Of a DNA stretch of 64,000 nucleotides, positions 14,983-26,827 are shown piece by piece. This DNA comes from Chalciporus piperatus (Eukaryota; Basidiomycota; Agaricomycetes; Boletales; Boletaceae): the NCBI GenBank assembly GCA_038093975.1, contig JBBPTG010000070.1, forward strand, positions 62,001 through 126,000. The letters are read 5' to 3'. The first letter of the stretch is position 1. Each line of letters begins with the position of its first letter. The notes under the pieces are model-generated. The model had not been told where the DNA came from. It searched no databases and saw only the letters and a list, made by a program, of their open reading frames with translations. The translations under genes and the position numbers were made by a program.

Positions 14983-15398
14983 AGCGAACAATGCATACAA
15001 GGACATTTCTTACTTTCGTGGTTGACTACTACGGATTCCTCGCTAACATTGTCTGGGTTTCGTGCTGGTTCACGGATCACGCGTAGTCTCGATCACGCGA
15101 GTAGGCTTGAGGTCAAGTGATAGTTGGGCGCAACTTGGAGCTTGAAGCTTGAAGGGCAAGTCACTTTTCGAGTTGCGCCCACTGCCCACCGGTGGTCCAC
15201 TGAAGGATCACTTGACCATGTCCTTGCGGCACGTTAGTAGTCTCGAAGCAGGAAGCTTCCGGGGGAAGGGGACACGATCGGGGTGACGGGGGTCCGCTAA
15301 TGTCGGTCGTAGTCTTCCGCCCGGACCGCGCGATGCACTACTATTCATAAGGCAACATCTAGTGCCCGGCGCTCCCTTCCAAGTTCTAGGATATACCC
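14983..15398. other. intergenic region upstream of glycerol kinase
   Basis: This is the 3' flank of the mannosidase and probable promoter of glycerol kinase. GATCACGCG occurs twice near 15075-15100. A short inverted arrangement (AGTTGGGCGCAACTTGGAG ... CGAGTTGCGCCC) lies at about 15121-15180. No gene is seen. Confidence 0.45.
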
Positions 15399-17546
15399 AT
15401 GATGGCAAGCCTCAAGCAGGGCGAGTTCGTAGGATCTTTGGACTGTGGAACCACGTAAGTCCCGTGTCTATTTTGTTCGTCGAATCACCACTGATGTGCC
15501 GCCCATTTACCATGGATCTGCAGATCCGTGAGGTTCATTATCTTTGATCGATATGCCAACATCGTCGCACAATCTCAGTCCGAATTCCCTCAGTATTATC
15601 CCAACCCAGGGTGAGTTACACGCTGCACACCTGATAGCCATTCATAACTATCGTTCGACTGGGTAGATGGCACGAACATGATCCCGACGAGATACAGAAG
15701 GTTTCGGAAATCTGTATCGCCAAGGCTTGCGAAAACTTGGAGAGCGAAGGCTGGACCAAAGAGAGTGTGAAAGTGATCGGTTCGTGCTTTCTTGTGTCCA
15801 TTGCCGTTCGATCTCACTGCTGCTTTGCAGGTATCACGAATCAGCGAGAGACGACTGTCGCGTGGTCCAGAACTACCGGAAAGTCGCTATGCAGAGCCAT
15901 CGTATGGACCGACTCAAGGACGAAAAACACGGTCGCCCATTATGAGCAAGTGCTTGCCACAACTGGGCTTGAAGTTGCACCTGGTCAGTCCAAGAGCGGA
16001 GAAGAGGGTATTAATGCCCTACGTGACATGTAAGCGACTTTGTCCATCTTCCTAAAAACTACTCTTAGAGGGTACGTAGCACCGGGTTGAAGCTTTCCAC
16101 GTATTTCTCTGCCATCAAGTTGCGCTGGATGATCGATAACCACCCTGAGGTCAAGAAAGCTCACGAAGAAGATAACTTGCTCTTTGGCACCGTGGAATCA
16201 TGGGTTGCATACGTATGTATTTTACCTCTCTCATTGTACAATGAACGAGACCCGAATTGGCACAGAACCTGACCGGAGGTCCACAAGGAGGTATCCATGT
16301 AGGGGACGTTACCAACGCATCGAGGACGCTCCTTATGAACCTACGCAAGCTCGAGTGGGACGAAACCATGCTCAAATTTTTCGGCCTTCGACGATCTATC
16401 CTTCCAAAGCTTGTTTCATCCTCGGAAGTGTACGGCCATCTTTCCGACGGACCACTGAAAGGTGTTCCTATTGGTGGTCTCGTTGGTGATCAACAAGGCG
16501 CGCTGGTAGGGAACAAATGTTTGAAAGAGGGGGAGGCTAAGTGCACTTACGGGACCGGCGCATTTTTGCTATTTTGCACTGGTGGCGAGATTGTCCAGAG
16601 CAGCCATGGACTTCTGAGCACTGTAGCTGTCTTTCCCATCGGCTTCGCTTCCAGCACTGACGCTTGAATTAGGTTGCATACCAACCTGGTCCTGGAGCCG
16701 TTCCTATTTATGCGTTGGAAGGAAGCAGTAAGTTATTTGCAAGTTTTCTCACCATTATGGTTGTTGACGGAACCACTCTTTAGTCGGAGTCGCAGGAAGT
16801 GCCATCAAATGGTTTGTTCTTTGGTCTGGTTTTGCACTGTCAAGTGTTGATCAGCTTCAGGTTGAGGGACTCCATGGGCTTCATCAAGACTGCCGGCGAG
16901 ATCAATGATCTTGCACAGTCTATACCAGACACCGGAGGTGTTTACTTTGTGACTGCGTTCTCAGGTCTCCTGGCCCCTTACTGGGACCCTGGAGCTGCTG
17001 GATTACTCATCGGTATGACATGTCTTCCTGGTTTTTTGAGCATGGGATAACACGGTATAACAGGATTGTCATCATATACCACTCCTGCACATATCGCGCG
17101 TGCAACGATAGAGGCAAATGCATTCCAAACAAGGGCAATATTGGAAAGCATGAAGCTGGACTCCAAAACCGATCTCAAACATCTTAAAGTGGACGGAGGA
17201 ATGACGAACGGCGATGCTTGCATGGATATCTTGGCCGATATTGGGGGCTTCAACGTCATCAGACCTGAGATGAGGGAGTAGGTGTTCTTTACCTCGTCTG
17301 ACCCCGCCTTTGACTGAACATGGAATCGCTAGGTCGACGGCCTTGGGTTCTGCCTTGTTAGCCGGGGCCGCTATCCGCCTCTTCGGATGGGACCTACTGA
17401 AGCCAGAGACACTCGCTGAAGTAAATACCAAGGGCAGCGTCGAATTCAACCCCCGAACCTCCACAGAGCAACAGGAGAAGGCATGGACGTCATGGCAGCG
17501 CGCTGTCGAACGATCCAGAGGATGGGAAGAAGGCGTTGCAAATTGA
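15399..17546 (+). CDS. GUT1: glycerol kinase (FGGY family)
   Basis: Phosphorylates glycerol to glycerol-3-phosphate using ATP. The ATG at 15399 (with another directly after it) leads to [21 protein letters not shown] across the first intron, the N-terminal phosphate-binding motif. Further hallmarks are [18 protein letters not shown] with [120 protein letters not shown] and the final [19 protein letters not shown]. Eight or more introns interrupt it. The gene is complete. The convergent DBP9 stop lies 101 bp beyond its own. Confidence 0.95.
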
Positions 17547-17647
17547 GGACGCTTCTCTAGGGGAATAACGATGTCACGGGGATAGTTGTATGAGTGCTAA
17601 AATAATGTATGTTTGGCAAGATGAAGCAGCAAGTGACAACTGTGTCG

Positions 17648-19949
17648 TCATCTAAACTTTTTTAATGGATCAGATTTCTTTTTCGTCCTTCCGCTGTTCG
17701 CTCCACCTCCACCACGGCCGCCGCGCCCTCGGCCACGATGTCCCGTAGGCTTCCTGAAGGGTACAAAGCTACCATTTGGATTCGATGGAGCGCTTTTCCC
17801 TGCCTCCGGGTCGGAAACTGGGGCAATGCGGGGTAAAAGATACTTCGGCACATGCTTCATGTGTGCCTGTACTCTCATAGGATGCAGTGGCTTATCGTGG
17901 CGTAGGTATTCGAGGTCAAAGGGGTTGTCTTCGAAGTGTGCCTGCGCCATACGAGTAAGGCCCAATGCCAACACGAGTTCATACTCACGTACCTTGAGCT
18001 TCTCAGAGTTGAGAATTTCCGCTTTTAGCTCCTTTATCCTTGCCTCCTTGATGGCGCTCCGGGTCACGGAACGCAAAGCGTCCTCCATTCTGTATCTAAA
18101 TGCCTCGACCTGTTGCATGTCAAATTTGTACTCCTTGATGGCGCTCGCCCTGGCTGCTTGTTCTTTCTCGATTTTTGCGAATACAATCTCGTCCTTTTTT
18201 GCACTCTCGAGGCATCCCACTACTTTATTTTTTCCCCATTGATCGGTAGGAACCACGAAAGAGAGGGACATCCCAGTACGACCTGCGCGGGCCGTCCGTC
18301 CAACGCGATGTGTGTATGATCTAGAGGATGATGGAAGATCGAAATTTAGCACACAGGCAACGTCCACGAAATCAACGCCGCGGGTGACACCGTATTCTTT
18401 GTCTGAGGATTTCTTTTGTTTGCGTTTCGGTCTTGAAGAGCCAGGTTGAGGCGATGGAGATCGTTTTCGTTTTTGAGATGAGTCTTTTTGAGATGAATCC
18501 CCCGGGGTTGGAACTTGAGGATCGGACGTCTCTGCTGTGTGAACCCGGTCAGGACAATACGTGCATAGGATGGTAATACCAACCGTCTTTTCCCTGAGTG
18601 GCGTCATGCGGCTCTTCTTCTCCATCTTCCTGTTCATCGTCGCTATCCCTCTCCGCCTTTCCGCCGCCCTCGTCTGTAGCGATGATGTAGTCATAAACAC
18701 CCTTATTGAATTCTTGAACAGTGTGGTATCTTAAGAGAAGTGAGCAGGGCTGCATAGAAGGGGAAAGAGATATACCTGCCTGGAGTTCAAAGGGAGTTCC
18801 GAGTTCAGAACACAACTTTTGATCGAAAATTGCTCGAGGAAGAGTTTGAGACGGTAACAGCGGTCTACGTCGTTGACGAAGAGTATGCATTTGCCTTTGA
18901 TGAGGCGGAGTTTCAGGATCACGTAGGTCAGCAGAAACTTGTCGACTTCAGAACACCTTGTAAACGATCTAAGTATCACTAATGGGCGTAAGGAGATATG
19001 GGCATACCGCACGGCGTATTGAGTGAGAAGAGCTGCCTCATCAGCATTCTCTTCCAGTTTTAAAATGGCCTACGAAACCGAGGTAAGTACAATGTAGTGG
19101 ACAGGAGAAGATGAACATACTGGGTTGCGTAGAGTGAGGCCCTTCAACATTTCTACGTCATCCGTCATAGTGGCGCTCATCAAGAAAGATTGATGGATGT
19201 TAGGCAAGTAACCTCCGCCAAAAATTTGGCGGACGTCTTCGTCATGGCCATACGAAAGTATAAGGTCGGCCTCATCGATCACCAAGGACTCAAGGGATGA
19301 CAGACTAAGTGCCTGTTGGTGCATTAGACCAGTGTTACGAGGGATCGTCTGACATACCTTCGATTGAAGTAACCCAAGCACCCGTGTTGGGGTTGCAATG
19401 ACGATATCAGGCTTGTCTGCCAGAAGGGCACTATAGTTGTGAATGAGACGACGCCTGGAACACGAGAAACCTAAATGCACCGCTGTAGATGAGACGCAGT
19501 ACCACTCGCGGCATTTGATACAACGACGTCTTTGTCGCAGTACGCTACGAGACCCTGCAGACATGAATGCACTTGTTCGGAAAGCTCTCTGGTAGGAACG
19601 AGGATCAAAGCACGAGTAACTCGATATGATGGGTCGAAAGTTGATAACGCCTACGAGGGGCGACTGTGTAAGATGCGATGTCCGAGGTGTGTGAGTCTGG
19701 TGAACTCACGGATTTTGCACTCAAGATTTTTTGCACGACCGGAATACAATATGCAGCCGTTTTTCCGCTCCCTGTACGTGCCCTTGCAAGTATGTCGCGG
19801 TTCTCGAGGGCGATTGGAATAGCGTTTGCTTGCACAGGTGTGGGTTTTGCAAAACCCATGTCAGCAAGTGCTCGTAGGATGCGAGCATCGAGAAGATGAG
19901 AAAAGGAGGAAAAGGTTGACTTTCCATCAACCTGGGCACCACCAGACAT
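17648..19949 (-). CDS. DBP9: DEAD-box RNA helicase, DBP9/DDX56 type
   Basis: Nucleolar helicase for large-subunit ribosome assembly. The ATG at 19949 gives [19 protein letters not shown]. The Q motif ([14 protein letters not shown]), Walker A ([11 protein letters not shown]), DEAD box (VIDEADLI near 19270) and SAT motif (FLMSATMT) follow. The second RecA domain has [39 protein letters not shown] and [15 protein letters not shown] charged acidic and basic insert, rich in Asp/Glu and then Ser/Lys/Arg, sits in the second domain as in other Dbp9 proteins. The Dbp9-specific C-terminal block [20 protein letters not shown] and [11 protein letters not shown] decides the subfamily. The tail is Gly/Arg-rich and lysine-rich. 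Several introns are present. Transcription diverges from the HIT-finger gene 147 bp away. Confidence 0.93.
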
Positions 19950-20096
19950 CTTGAAGATAATGCTGCAAGATAGATAGATGGCTGGTGGTCAGCGGAGAGT
20001 ATGATGATGCGCCTTATTTGGAGATAGCGTAGTAGGTCCACACAAGGCTATTAGTATTAGTACTACACTGGCACTTGATCTAACTTACACACTACC
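19950..20096. promoter_or_regulatory. compact bidirectional promoter, DBP9 / HIT-finger gene
   Basis: Only 147 bp separate the two divergent ATGs, so the genes must share a promoter region. Both products are linked to RNP assembly in the families they resemble, which would fit co-expression. That is inference. Confidence 0.5.
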
Positions 20097-21547
20097 ATGA
20101 ACACGCCCACGGTCAAGACACACGAGTCGGAGGAATCACCCAGCAGTGGAGGCGAGGCATATTGTGGGATGTGAGTCTTATTTTGTCGCTTACTCCAACC
20201 AAATTCTTAGGTTCGATTCATCCCAAAGCTGCCGTAGACAATATGCTAGGTATACATGCCCATCTTGCAATCTTTTCTACTGCAGCCTAATCTGTTTTCG
20301 ATCGGAGGTATGCTGATTCGGCGTAGAGACCGCGTTGACCCTCTGATGATTGTGCCCCTAAGGAACATTCCTCATGCTCTGAAACGTTCTATCGCAAGGA
20401 ACTAGAGACAGGCATCAAGACGGAGTCATCTAAAACAGCGGAGGAACGCATCAAAATGCTTGAGCTTCTTAAGCGGATCGAGGAACAGAGTGCCGAAGAG
20501 GACAAGCTTCATCTTTCCGACGAAGACAGTGAGGAAGACGACCTGGCACAACGTTTGTCCGCAATAGACATATGTGAGGCCTCTTTCTCATTTTCGGCAA
20601 CCCACTTAGATGATCGTATATTAGCCTCTGCATCAGCAGATGATTTACTCCGTGTCTTGACCAAAGAGGAGAGAGACAAGTTCTTTGTGGCGCTCAAGAA
20701 TCCGTCGAGCGGGCTAGTACAACAACTCCTACAAAGCGCAGAGCTCGACATGACCAAGCAGCTTCCGTGGTGGGAAGCACCCTGCGATGAGGAGTCATAT
20801 CCTCATCGAGTGAAGCCTGACTTGATGCATGTTCCAAACAATCTCATAACTCAACCTACGCGCGGCGTCTCTCTGGTGTATAACATCAGTGCTGTGCTGT
20901 ACGTCTCGCTTGTTACCCCTGAACTGAACTGACATGAGCAACAAGGCTTTAGTCTCGCTTACAGCTACGTCACTCGCCATCTCTCTATATCTCCATTGTC
21001 ATCAACGGAAAACGACCCTCAAGACAAACGCGAAGCGTGCAAGATACTATCGCAATCCGTTCCATTCTTAGTGGATCACAGATCAAAATTGGATCACATG
21101 TCATTAACCGAAACAATACTCGCGTTTTGGTCGCGGCTTGAGCCGGTAAGTTGGCGGCCGTATCGAGCGAGTTGAAGTTCAACTGATGCCGAGTAGGGAT
21201 GTATTGATAACAAAACCATGGTGGTGTTGCTCGAGGATATTGCAAAACTCTTGCGCCCTCAGCGGGTAACTGTGACCAATGATTCACAGAGGGGCCAGGA
21301 AAGGACGGCACATCTGACAGCGAATCACCCCATGGCGCTAACCATAATGGCCATCTCCGACATAGCCTCAGTTTTCAACGATGTCGTGGATGTTCCTACC
21401 GCCTCGCGCCGACAAAACCAAGTCGTAATGAAGTTGACGTTCTACGCTGCACATATTCTGTCAACGCCGTCTTCATTGTTACACACTCTTGCCGACGAGG
21501 CTTCTCTGCTCTCGAAAACCATCAGTATGGAGGGGCGCGAAAGGTGA
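20097..21547 (+). CDS. HIT-type zinc finger protein, ZNHIT2-like
   Basis: The ATG at 20097 begins MNTPTVKTHESEES. After the first intron comes a HIT-type finger, YTCPSCNLFYCSLICFRS, then HSSCSETFYRKELETG. The FYRKEL ending directly after the finger is typical of ZNHIT2. Human ZNHIT2 works with the R2TP chaperone in U5 snRNP assembly; transfer of that role here is inference. The first metal pair is odd: CGMF is followed by a cysteine only six residues on (DSSQSC). The middle is acidic (LHLSDEDSEEDDLAQRL), with DDLLRVLTKEERDKFFVALKNPSSG and a C-terminal helical region ending MEGRER. Introns are visible near 20176, 20309, 20900 and 21147. Confidence 0.75.
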
Positions 21548-22551
21548 ACAGGTAAGTTGCATGCGTTCAATAAAAGCAGTCGAGGATCGGTGAAACACGG
21601 ATCTCACAATATTTATAGAGTATGTATACAACCATAGTTTTCTACCTCGGCTTGTAAGTAACATCCGTTTCGGACTTCGCTGCGGTATGAAACATGTGAC
21701 CAACGGAAGCATATTTACGCAGAGTGGTTCGAGCTATTTTCTGCCTGCTATCGGAGGCTATCGGGTTGCATTATTTATGTCATCACTTCATAAAGATGCG
21801 GGGGCAACCCGGAATACTGTGAGTGCGGAGTGCGGCGTCCCGAGACCATTCAACCAGGCAGTAGCCAGCCGCTTTTTTGAGGACGACAGCTTCAGCTGGC
21901 CGCAATTCAGTACGACGAGGTGACGAGGTGCATCTACGTCCAAAGTGATGCTAAACGATAAATGGACTTACGAGCGGGGGCGCTGCCGTCGATCGCCTTG
22001 CTGAAACCTCGCTTGCGATTTGATCAGCGAAAACGATCAGCAAAGCCATGCCAACTTGAATCATCGGGAAGAAGGAAGAGCGAGACCAGGGGGCCGTGCT
22101 GTCAATGTCAGCTGTCGCAGTCACGGTCGCACTACTATCATGGTGGTATAATGACAAGTGGGTATTGCAATGACAAACTCACTGATCTATACACAACTGG
22201 TTTGGAGCATCCAAAGTTGTGAAAACATCAACATTGATATCCATCGGCGAATGGCATGACTATCATAGCAGCCGTTGGACTGATGATATACTTAGCCCCT
22301 ATCTCGGTTAATTATATCTCTGACTTGTGAACGCTGATCTGTTGTGATTGGTTGTGACTGGGAGGGTACCTTCGACCACCACACCTCTCTGACTGATGAG
22401 GCCTTGAGGACCCTCGCAGTAAGTGTCTCACCCAAATCCCCGATAAAACGATAAAAACGAGCAGCAATCCTGCTCCATTCTTCTCCTGCATCGTATCGCG
22501 AGCGAGCGACTACGGTTCACTTTGGTTAAATTCTAAGTCTAACGACCGGAC
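21548..22551. other. 1-kb intergenic region, no gene supported
   Basis: Between the HIT-finger gene and the ZIP transporter. A minus-strand open frame at 21951-22157 encodes a short peptide with one hydrophobic segment and a donor-like GTAAGT, but it starts with TTG and I could not extend it. The last 200 bp, with pyrimidine-rich tracts, are the likely ZIP promoter. Confidence 0.4.
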
Positions 22552-23880
22552 ATGTCCGACAGCTGCGGTAACGGCGGTGGTGCCGATAGTTACACTAGCC
22601 TTCGTATTGGCTCCATCTTCGTGGTCCTCGTAACCTCTGCATGTGGTACATTCTTCCCGATTCTCGCGAGGAGAACGTCTTGGCTCAGAATTCCCATTCC
22701 CGTATTTGAGTGAGTCTCATCATTTTTTCCCGATTTGCGCTGAACTTATTTTGCTAATAGGTTTGCCAAATACTTCGGATCTGGAGTTATCGTGAGTTTG
22801 ATTCATCAGAAACTTGGCTTCTCTTACCTTGTGCAAAGGTTGCAACTGGATTCATCCACCTGTTAAGCCCTGCCTCCCAGGAGCTTGCATCACCATGTCT
22901 CTCGGCTGCATGGCAGGCTTATGTGAGTCTACTTCCCTGTCTTTTTTGCCTGGCTGATCGGAGGGCATCACAGCCATACGCTTTTGGTCTATCGATGCTC
23001 AGTCTTTACTGCATTTTCCTTGTCGAAGTAATTGCTTTCCGTATCGGTTCAGCAAAATTGGCGAAAGCAGGAATCAACCCTGGTACGTCTTATTTTCCGT
23101 TAGAAAAAGCTTTCTGACATCTTGTAAAGATCATCTTGGACACGGGGGCGTTTCTCAAGTTCTCGAGGGTGCTCCTGTGGAAGAGAAATCAATTTCCGAC
23201 GTCGAGGAGGCTAATAAGATTGAACACTTCGATAATTCAGCGCTGGCTCAGGTTATCGGTGTGTTCATCTTGGAGTTCGGTGTGCTGTTGCACAGGTCAG
23301 ATGCAGTTTATCCCAAGCTAAATGAGTGCTGACATTCCATGTTCAGTCTGCTGATTGGATTGACTCTGGCTGTGGACCCGGCGTTCGTAACGCTCTTTGT
23401 GGTGATCATTTTCCACCGTGAGTTGCTTGATGTGGTCAATGACTGGCTAGCTGATAACACTGTCAAGAAACATTCGAGGGGCTTGGTGTCGGAACTCGAT
23501 TGGCGTTCATGAGGCTCCCGTCCAAGTACAGCTACGTCCCCTTCGTCATGGCCGCGTTGTATGCAATTACCACGCCGATTGGGATCGCGGTGGGTCTTGG
23601 AATTCGCAACACCTACAACCCCGGCAGTACCACAGCATCCATCGTCAGTGGTGTCATGGATGCTCTTAGCTCGGGTATCCTGCTTTATACTGGTATGGTA
23701 GAGGTATGCATTTGTCTGCTCTTTCTGGAACGTCTTTTAACATTGATACCACAGTTGATGGCGCACGAGTTCCTGTTCAACCCCGACATGCAAAAGGCAT
23801 CGGGTGGAAAGCTTGCATACGCATTGTGCTGCATGTTGGCCGGTTCTGGTATCATGGCGCTTTTGGGACGTTGGGCATAA
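22552..23880 (+). CDS. ZIP family zinc/iron transporter
   Basis: Moves zinc or related divalent metals into the cytosol at the plasma or an internal membrane. The ATG at 22552 begins MSDSCGNGGGADSYTSLRIG and the first membrane helix. Helices follow: FAKYFGSGVIVATGFIHLL, AFGLSMLSLYCIFLVEVIAF, then a short loop with a few histidines (HLGHGG). The metal-binding helices are LEFGVLLHSLLIGLTLAV and HQTFEGLGVGTRLA, which carry the ZIP family HSxxIG and HxxxEG residues. The C-terminal helices end AGSGIMALLGRWA. About eight introns are present, one splitting the HQTFEG motif. The histidine loop is shorter than in many Zrt1-like proteins. Specificity for zinc over iron cannot be decided from sequence. 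Confidence 0.92.
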
Positions 23881-24351
23881 AACTCTGCTCTCTGGTTATC
23901 TGTCCAATATATCCTGCAGCTATCGATGATTGGTTATTACGATGTACTTGGTTTATTAGACATCGAACATCGGACTTCCGTGCATTCTTTTGTTTTTCTT
24001 GGTCCTGGGTGACTGTTCAAAAATCCGATTGTAGCAGCGCGGGCGCCGCTCCTCGACTCCCTGCTACCAACGTCATTGTTACAATACAAACCGCTCCGAG
24101 GTTCAAACTAAGTATGACTTTCTTCTTTTTGCACCAAGAAGAGAAGGAGCGCGAACTTTCTTGCGAAGGAAAAAGGTAGATATATGTCCAATCTATGTCC
24201 TCTTTACAGTTAACTGTAGCTACTTAAGCTTACGATCGGTTGTTAAGTCAGCCGTGACTTTTACATTTTGTCCACCAATCACAACTCGCGAAGTGTCAGC
24301 TTAGTAGATCCATACTTACCGGGATCTCTTACAACTTGCCCGTGTCCCGAC
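23881..24351. other. intergenic region upstream of ERV1
   Basis: These 471 bp lie between two plus-strand genes. No further gene is seen. A 157-codon frame ending near 24179 is mostly an alternative frame of the ZIP gene's last exons. Confidence 0.45.
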
Positions 24352-24936
24352 ATGAGTGACACCTACGAAAGCAGCACAACCCCCAAGAAACCCAAGCCAT
24401 CATTACCGCCAGGCATGGTCCTTGGTCCCGACGGCAAACCATGCAAAATTTGCACTGCTTGGCGACACTGGAAGCCAATGCAGTCCTCCTCTCAACCGAA
24501 CTCGGGCAAGAAGTCGACAGCCACCATGATGGCCGCGTTGGCGTCTGGCAAAGGTCTTCAGAATGAATCAGATCCTGAACGCGACAAGCGCCCCGCAAAC
24601 TGTCCTCCGGACGGCGAGCAACTCGGGAGCGCAACGTGGTCATTCTTGCACACGACAGCAGCTTATTACCCTGAACGTCCTACTCCCTTCCAACGCGCCA
24701 ATATGCTGAACTTGCTGCACTCGTTGCCGGTGCTATACCCTTGCTCTCACTGCGCTTCGCATTTAGGGGAGGAGATGAAACGTCATCCGCCGGACGTGAG
24801 TGGGCGTATGGTGCTGAGTCGGTGGTTGTGCGAGAGGCACAACGAAGTGAACGAGAGGCTTGGAAAGGAAAAGTTTGATTGCACGAAGACAGATGAAAGG
24901 TGGAAGGATGGTCCTCGCGATGGGAGCTGTGATTAA
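24352..24936 (+). CDS. ERV1: FAD-linked sulfhydryl oxidase of the mitochondrial intermembrane space
   Basis: Reoxidises Mia40 during disulfide-coupled protein import. A single uninterrupted frame gives 194 residues. The N-terminal shuttle CxxC is visible in GKPCKICTAWRHW. The FAD-binding domain has LGSATWSFLHTTAAYYPERPT, the active-site CxxC in YPCSHCASHLG, then RWLCERHNEVNERLGKEKFDC and the final DERWKDG. These are the ordered ERV/ALR hallmarks. I chose the ATG at 24352 because upstream in-frame sequence contains no other ATG. No obvious presequence is present, as expected for Erv1. An intronless gene is unusual in this window. Confidence 0.93.
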   Translation: MSDTYESSTTPKKPKPSLPPGMVLGPDGKPCKICTAWRHWKPMQSSSQPNSGKKSTATMMAALASGKGLQNESDPERDKRPANCPPDGEQLGSATWSFLHTTAAYYPERPTPFQRANMLNLLHSLPVLYPCSHCASHLGEEMKRHPPDVSGRMVLSRWLCERHNEVNERLGKEKFDCTKTDERWKDGPRDGSCD

Positions 24937-25271
24937 GTTGTTGGTGAGTTCTCCGACATCTTACGAATAAGGAGTCAATTAACGACCGGAACCTTGGACG
25001 TAGGATCCGAGTCTCATTCGCTGTCTATGCTAGAGAATACCATAGAATGCCGCACTTGTGACATTCAATAGATGCCAAGCAAGGTCAGCCATGTGTCAGT
25101 TTTACGCCCTACGGGCCATGTTGTTCACACCGTGCTCAGTTGTTTCATGCTTCGCCTTATCATGTTCCTTACAAAGTTGCATTCGCGGCATACTACCATC
25201 TCACAGTCGAATATACCTTATGGTGCGGTTCCTGCTGCCATGTTTAAGCCATCGGCAGGTCCGAACGTGAT
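24937..25271. other. convergent 3' region between ERV1 and GH45
   Basis: These 335 bp between two converging stop codons should hold both 3' UTRs. Nothing else is seen. Confidence 0.5.
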
Positions 25272-26029
25272 TCAATACGAACCTTGGTTGCCACAACCTA
25301 CAGAAGGCCAATTCGCCGCAGTCTCTCCACTGAGGCATGCTCCAGGCCACTCAGCAGTGCCATCCGTGCCAGACCACTGGCTGCACGATATCTCGGTGTA
25401 TGTGCCAGTGAGAGCGGTATGTCCTAAGTAATATGTTCAGTATGGGTTTTAGTGGATATACCCCGCATTACCTGAAGGGAAGAACACAGCGGCGCCTCCA
25501 GTATCCTCGCAAATGTCGAAACTACATCAAAGGTGTCTCAAACTTGATACAAATCATTACATTCCACATACTGGACGGGCATGTTGAATTGGTTCACAGG
25601 GTCGCTAGTCGTCATACCACACCAGACCGCGTTACCCGCGACAGGGCATAAATCTGTCACTTTAACGACGACGGTCTTGAACGGTCCGGTGTAACTTGGT
25701 GAGTACGGATCTGCCTTCCCTGTGAGCGCGAAGCAACGTCCACAGGCATCGCCCGCGCCACTGCCAGGGGCGGCACCGAAGCTTAGCTGAGACATTGCCG
25801 CAGTATACCCTGTTGCGCTCTTCCCGCAGGCTACGATAGTGAGTGTCAGCTAGCACCTCAACTTGGCAGGTGGTGACAAACCTGGAGAACCGCATCCAGT
25901 GTACTGCGTGAACGACGCCTGGCCAGAGGGATTCTGCACATAACCGCCGGTTGCGCGTTCCTCGAGACTTGTCGAGTAGACGGCAGTTACTATCGCGGTG
26001 AGTACAAGTAAGTTCGCAAGGTTGTGCAT
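25272..26029 (-). CDS. GH45 endoglucanase, basidiomycete (subfamily C) type
   Basis: A small secreted beta-1,4-glucanase acting on cellulose or mixed-linkage glucan. I join four exons: 26029-25882, 25830-25572, 25521-25472 and 25423-25272, giving 609 nt and 202 residues. The signal peptide is MHNLANLLVLTAIVTAVYS. The mature domain reads ATGGYVQNPSGQASFTQYTG, GAGDACGRCFALTG, VVVKVTDLCP, then MPVHFDICEDTGG across an intron, and ends ISCSQWSG ... GCGNQGSY. This closely resembles what I know of Phanerochaete chrysosporium Cel45A, including the HFD aspartate taken as general acid in this subfamily. There is no cellulose-binding module. The expansin-like fold family is the only alternative; HFD and cysteine spacing favour GH45. 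The HFD residues appear only after splicing two very short exons. Confidence 0.9.
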
Positions 26030-26827
26030 CGTAGTACCTCTTGCTGTCAAAGAGCTGGTTTCTCCCTTCTTTTGTACCCGGTCGGATGGATTTTCTTCGG
26101 CATGTTCGAGGTGAATTCACCTTGGCTGCTGTTACTACCTATTTCTCGTTGCCTGGTGACCTGTAGCCAGGATGGGCAGTGAAGTGAAGTCCTCGGTCTT
26201 CGTGACTACGGCTGATTAGCGCGTTCACATAAAACTGCTCATCGCATCGGCTAACCAAGACATCGAATGGGTTTGTCTCGACTCTCAGTCTGGGTACTCA
26301 GAGGCTTGCAAACTCGGAAACCTCCGAAATGCCTTGATGAAGCCTCTACTGAGTCACAAGGAAGGCGAGCACGCGCAACCTGATCATCTTCGGTGTTTCT
26401 AGAATCCGTTGTAGGATTTACAAGGAAAACTGTGCGTGTCCATGAACTGACTGTACCTGGACTCATGGACATGTGAGTTGTCATCCGACTCGGAGCCGTC
26501 AACATGTCAACAACGCCGAGGTGGCACCGGCGGGAGCTCAGGCCTGTAATGGAGGTTGCGTGGCCCAGTAGTCGGGAATTTCAGCGGAGAAGAACTTGAG
26601 AAGGCCATCACTGCATATATACAGTGATTCATACGCTGGCAATGGCATATTGTAACCGTGGGCGCGGTCCAATATGCCAAGGGTTTCGGAGTGCTTGCAA
26701 CAACGTGCCGAGAAATTCTTCGCTTTCACTACAAACCATCGTTACTCTTCGTCGGAAGTGACGAACTACAGATCAACGTTTCAACCGTTGTCTTCTGATC
26801 TCGGAGTCAAGGGAGGCACCGTGCTGG
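26030..26827. promoter_or_regulatory. divergent region between GH45 and GH47 copy 2
   Basis: About 800 bp between divergent start codons. A TATA-like ATATATAC sits near 26614 on the plus strand, 210 bp before the mannosidase ATG. An open frame at 26674-27048 overlaps the mannosidase in another frame and has no features. No further gene is seen. Confidence 0.4.

Noticed and set aside
21951..22157. Minus-strand frame with one hydrophobic segment and a donor-like site
   Set aside because: It begins with TTG, cannot be extended through a plausible second exon, and matches no family.
23706..24179. 157-codon plus-strand frame after the ZIP gene
   Set aside because: Its first half is another frame of ZIP exons; the rest has no family features.
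25058..25431. Plus-strand open frames opposite the GH45 gene
   Set aside because: They lie antisense to the GH45 3' exons, have no motif, and the minus-strand exons are phase-consistent.
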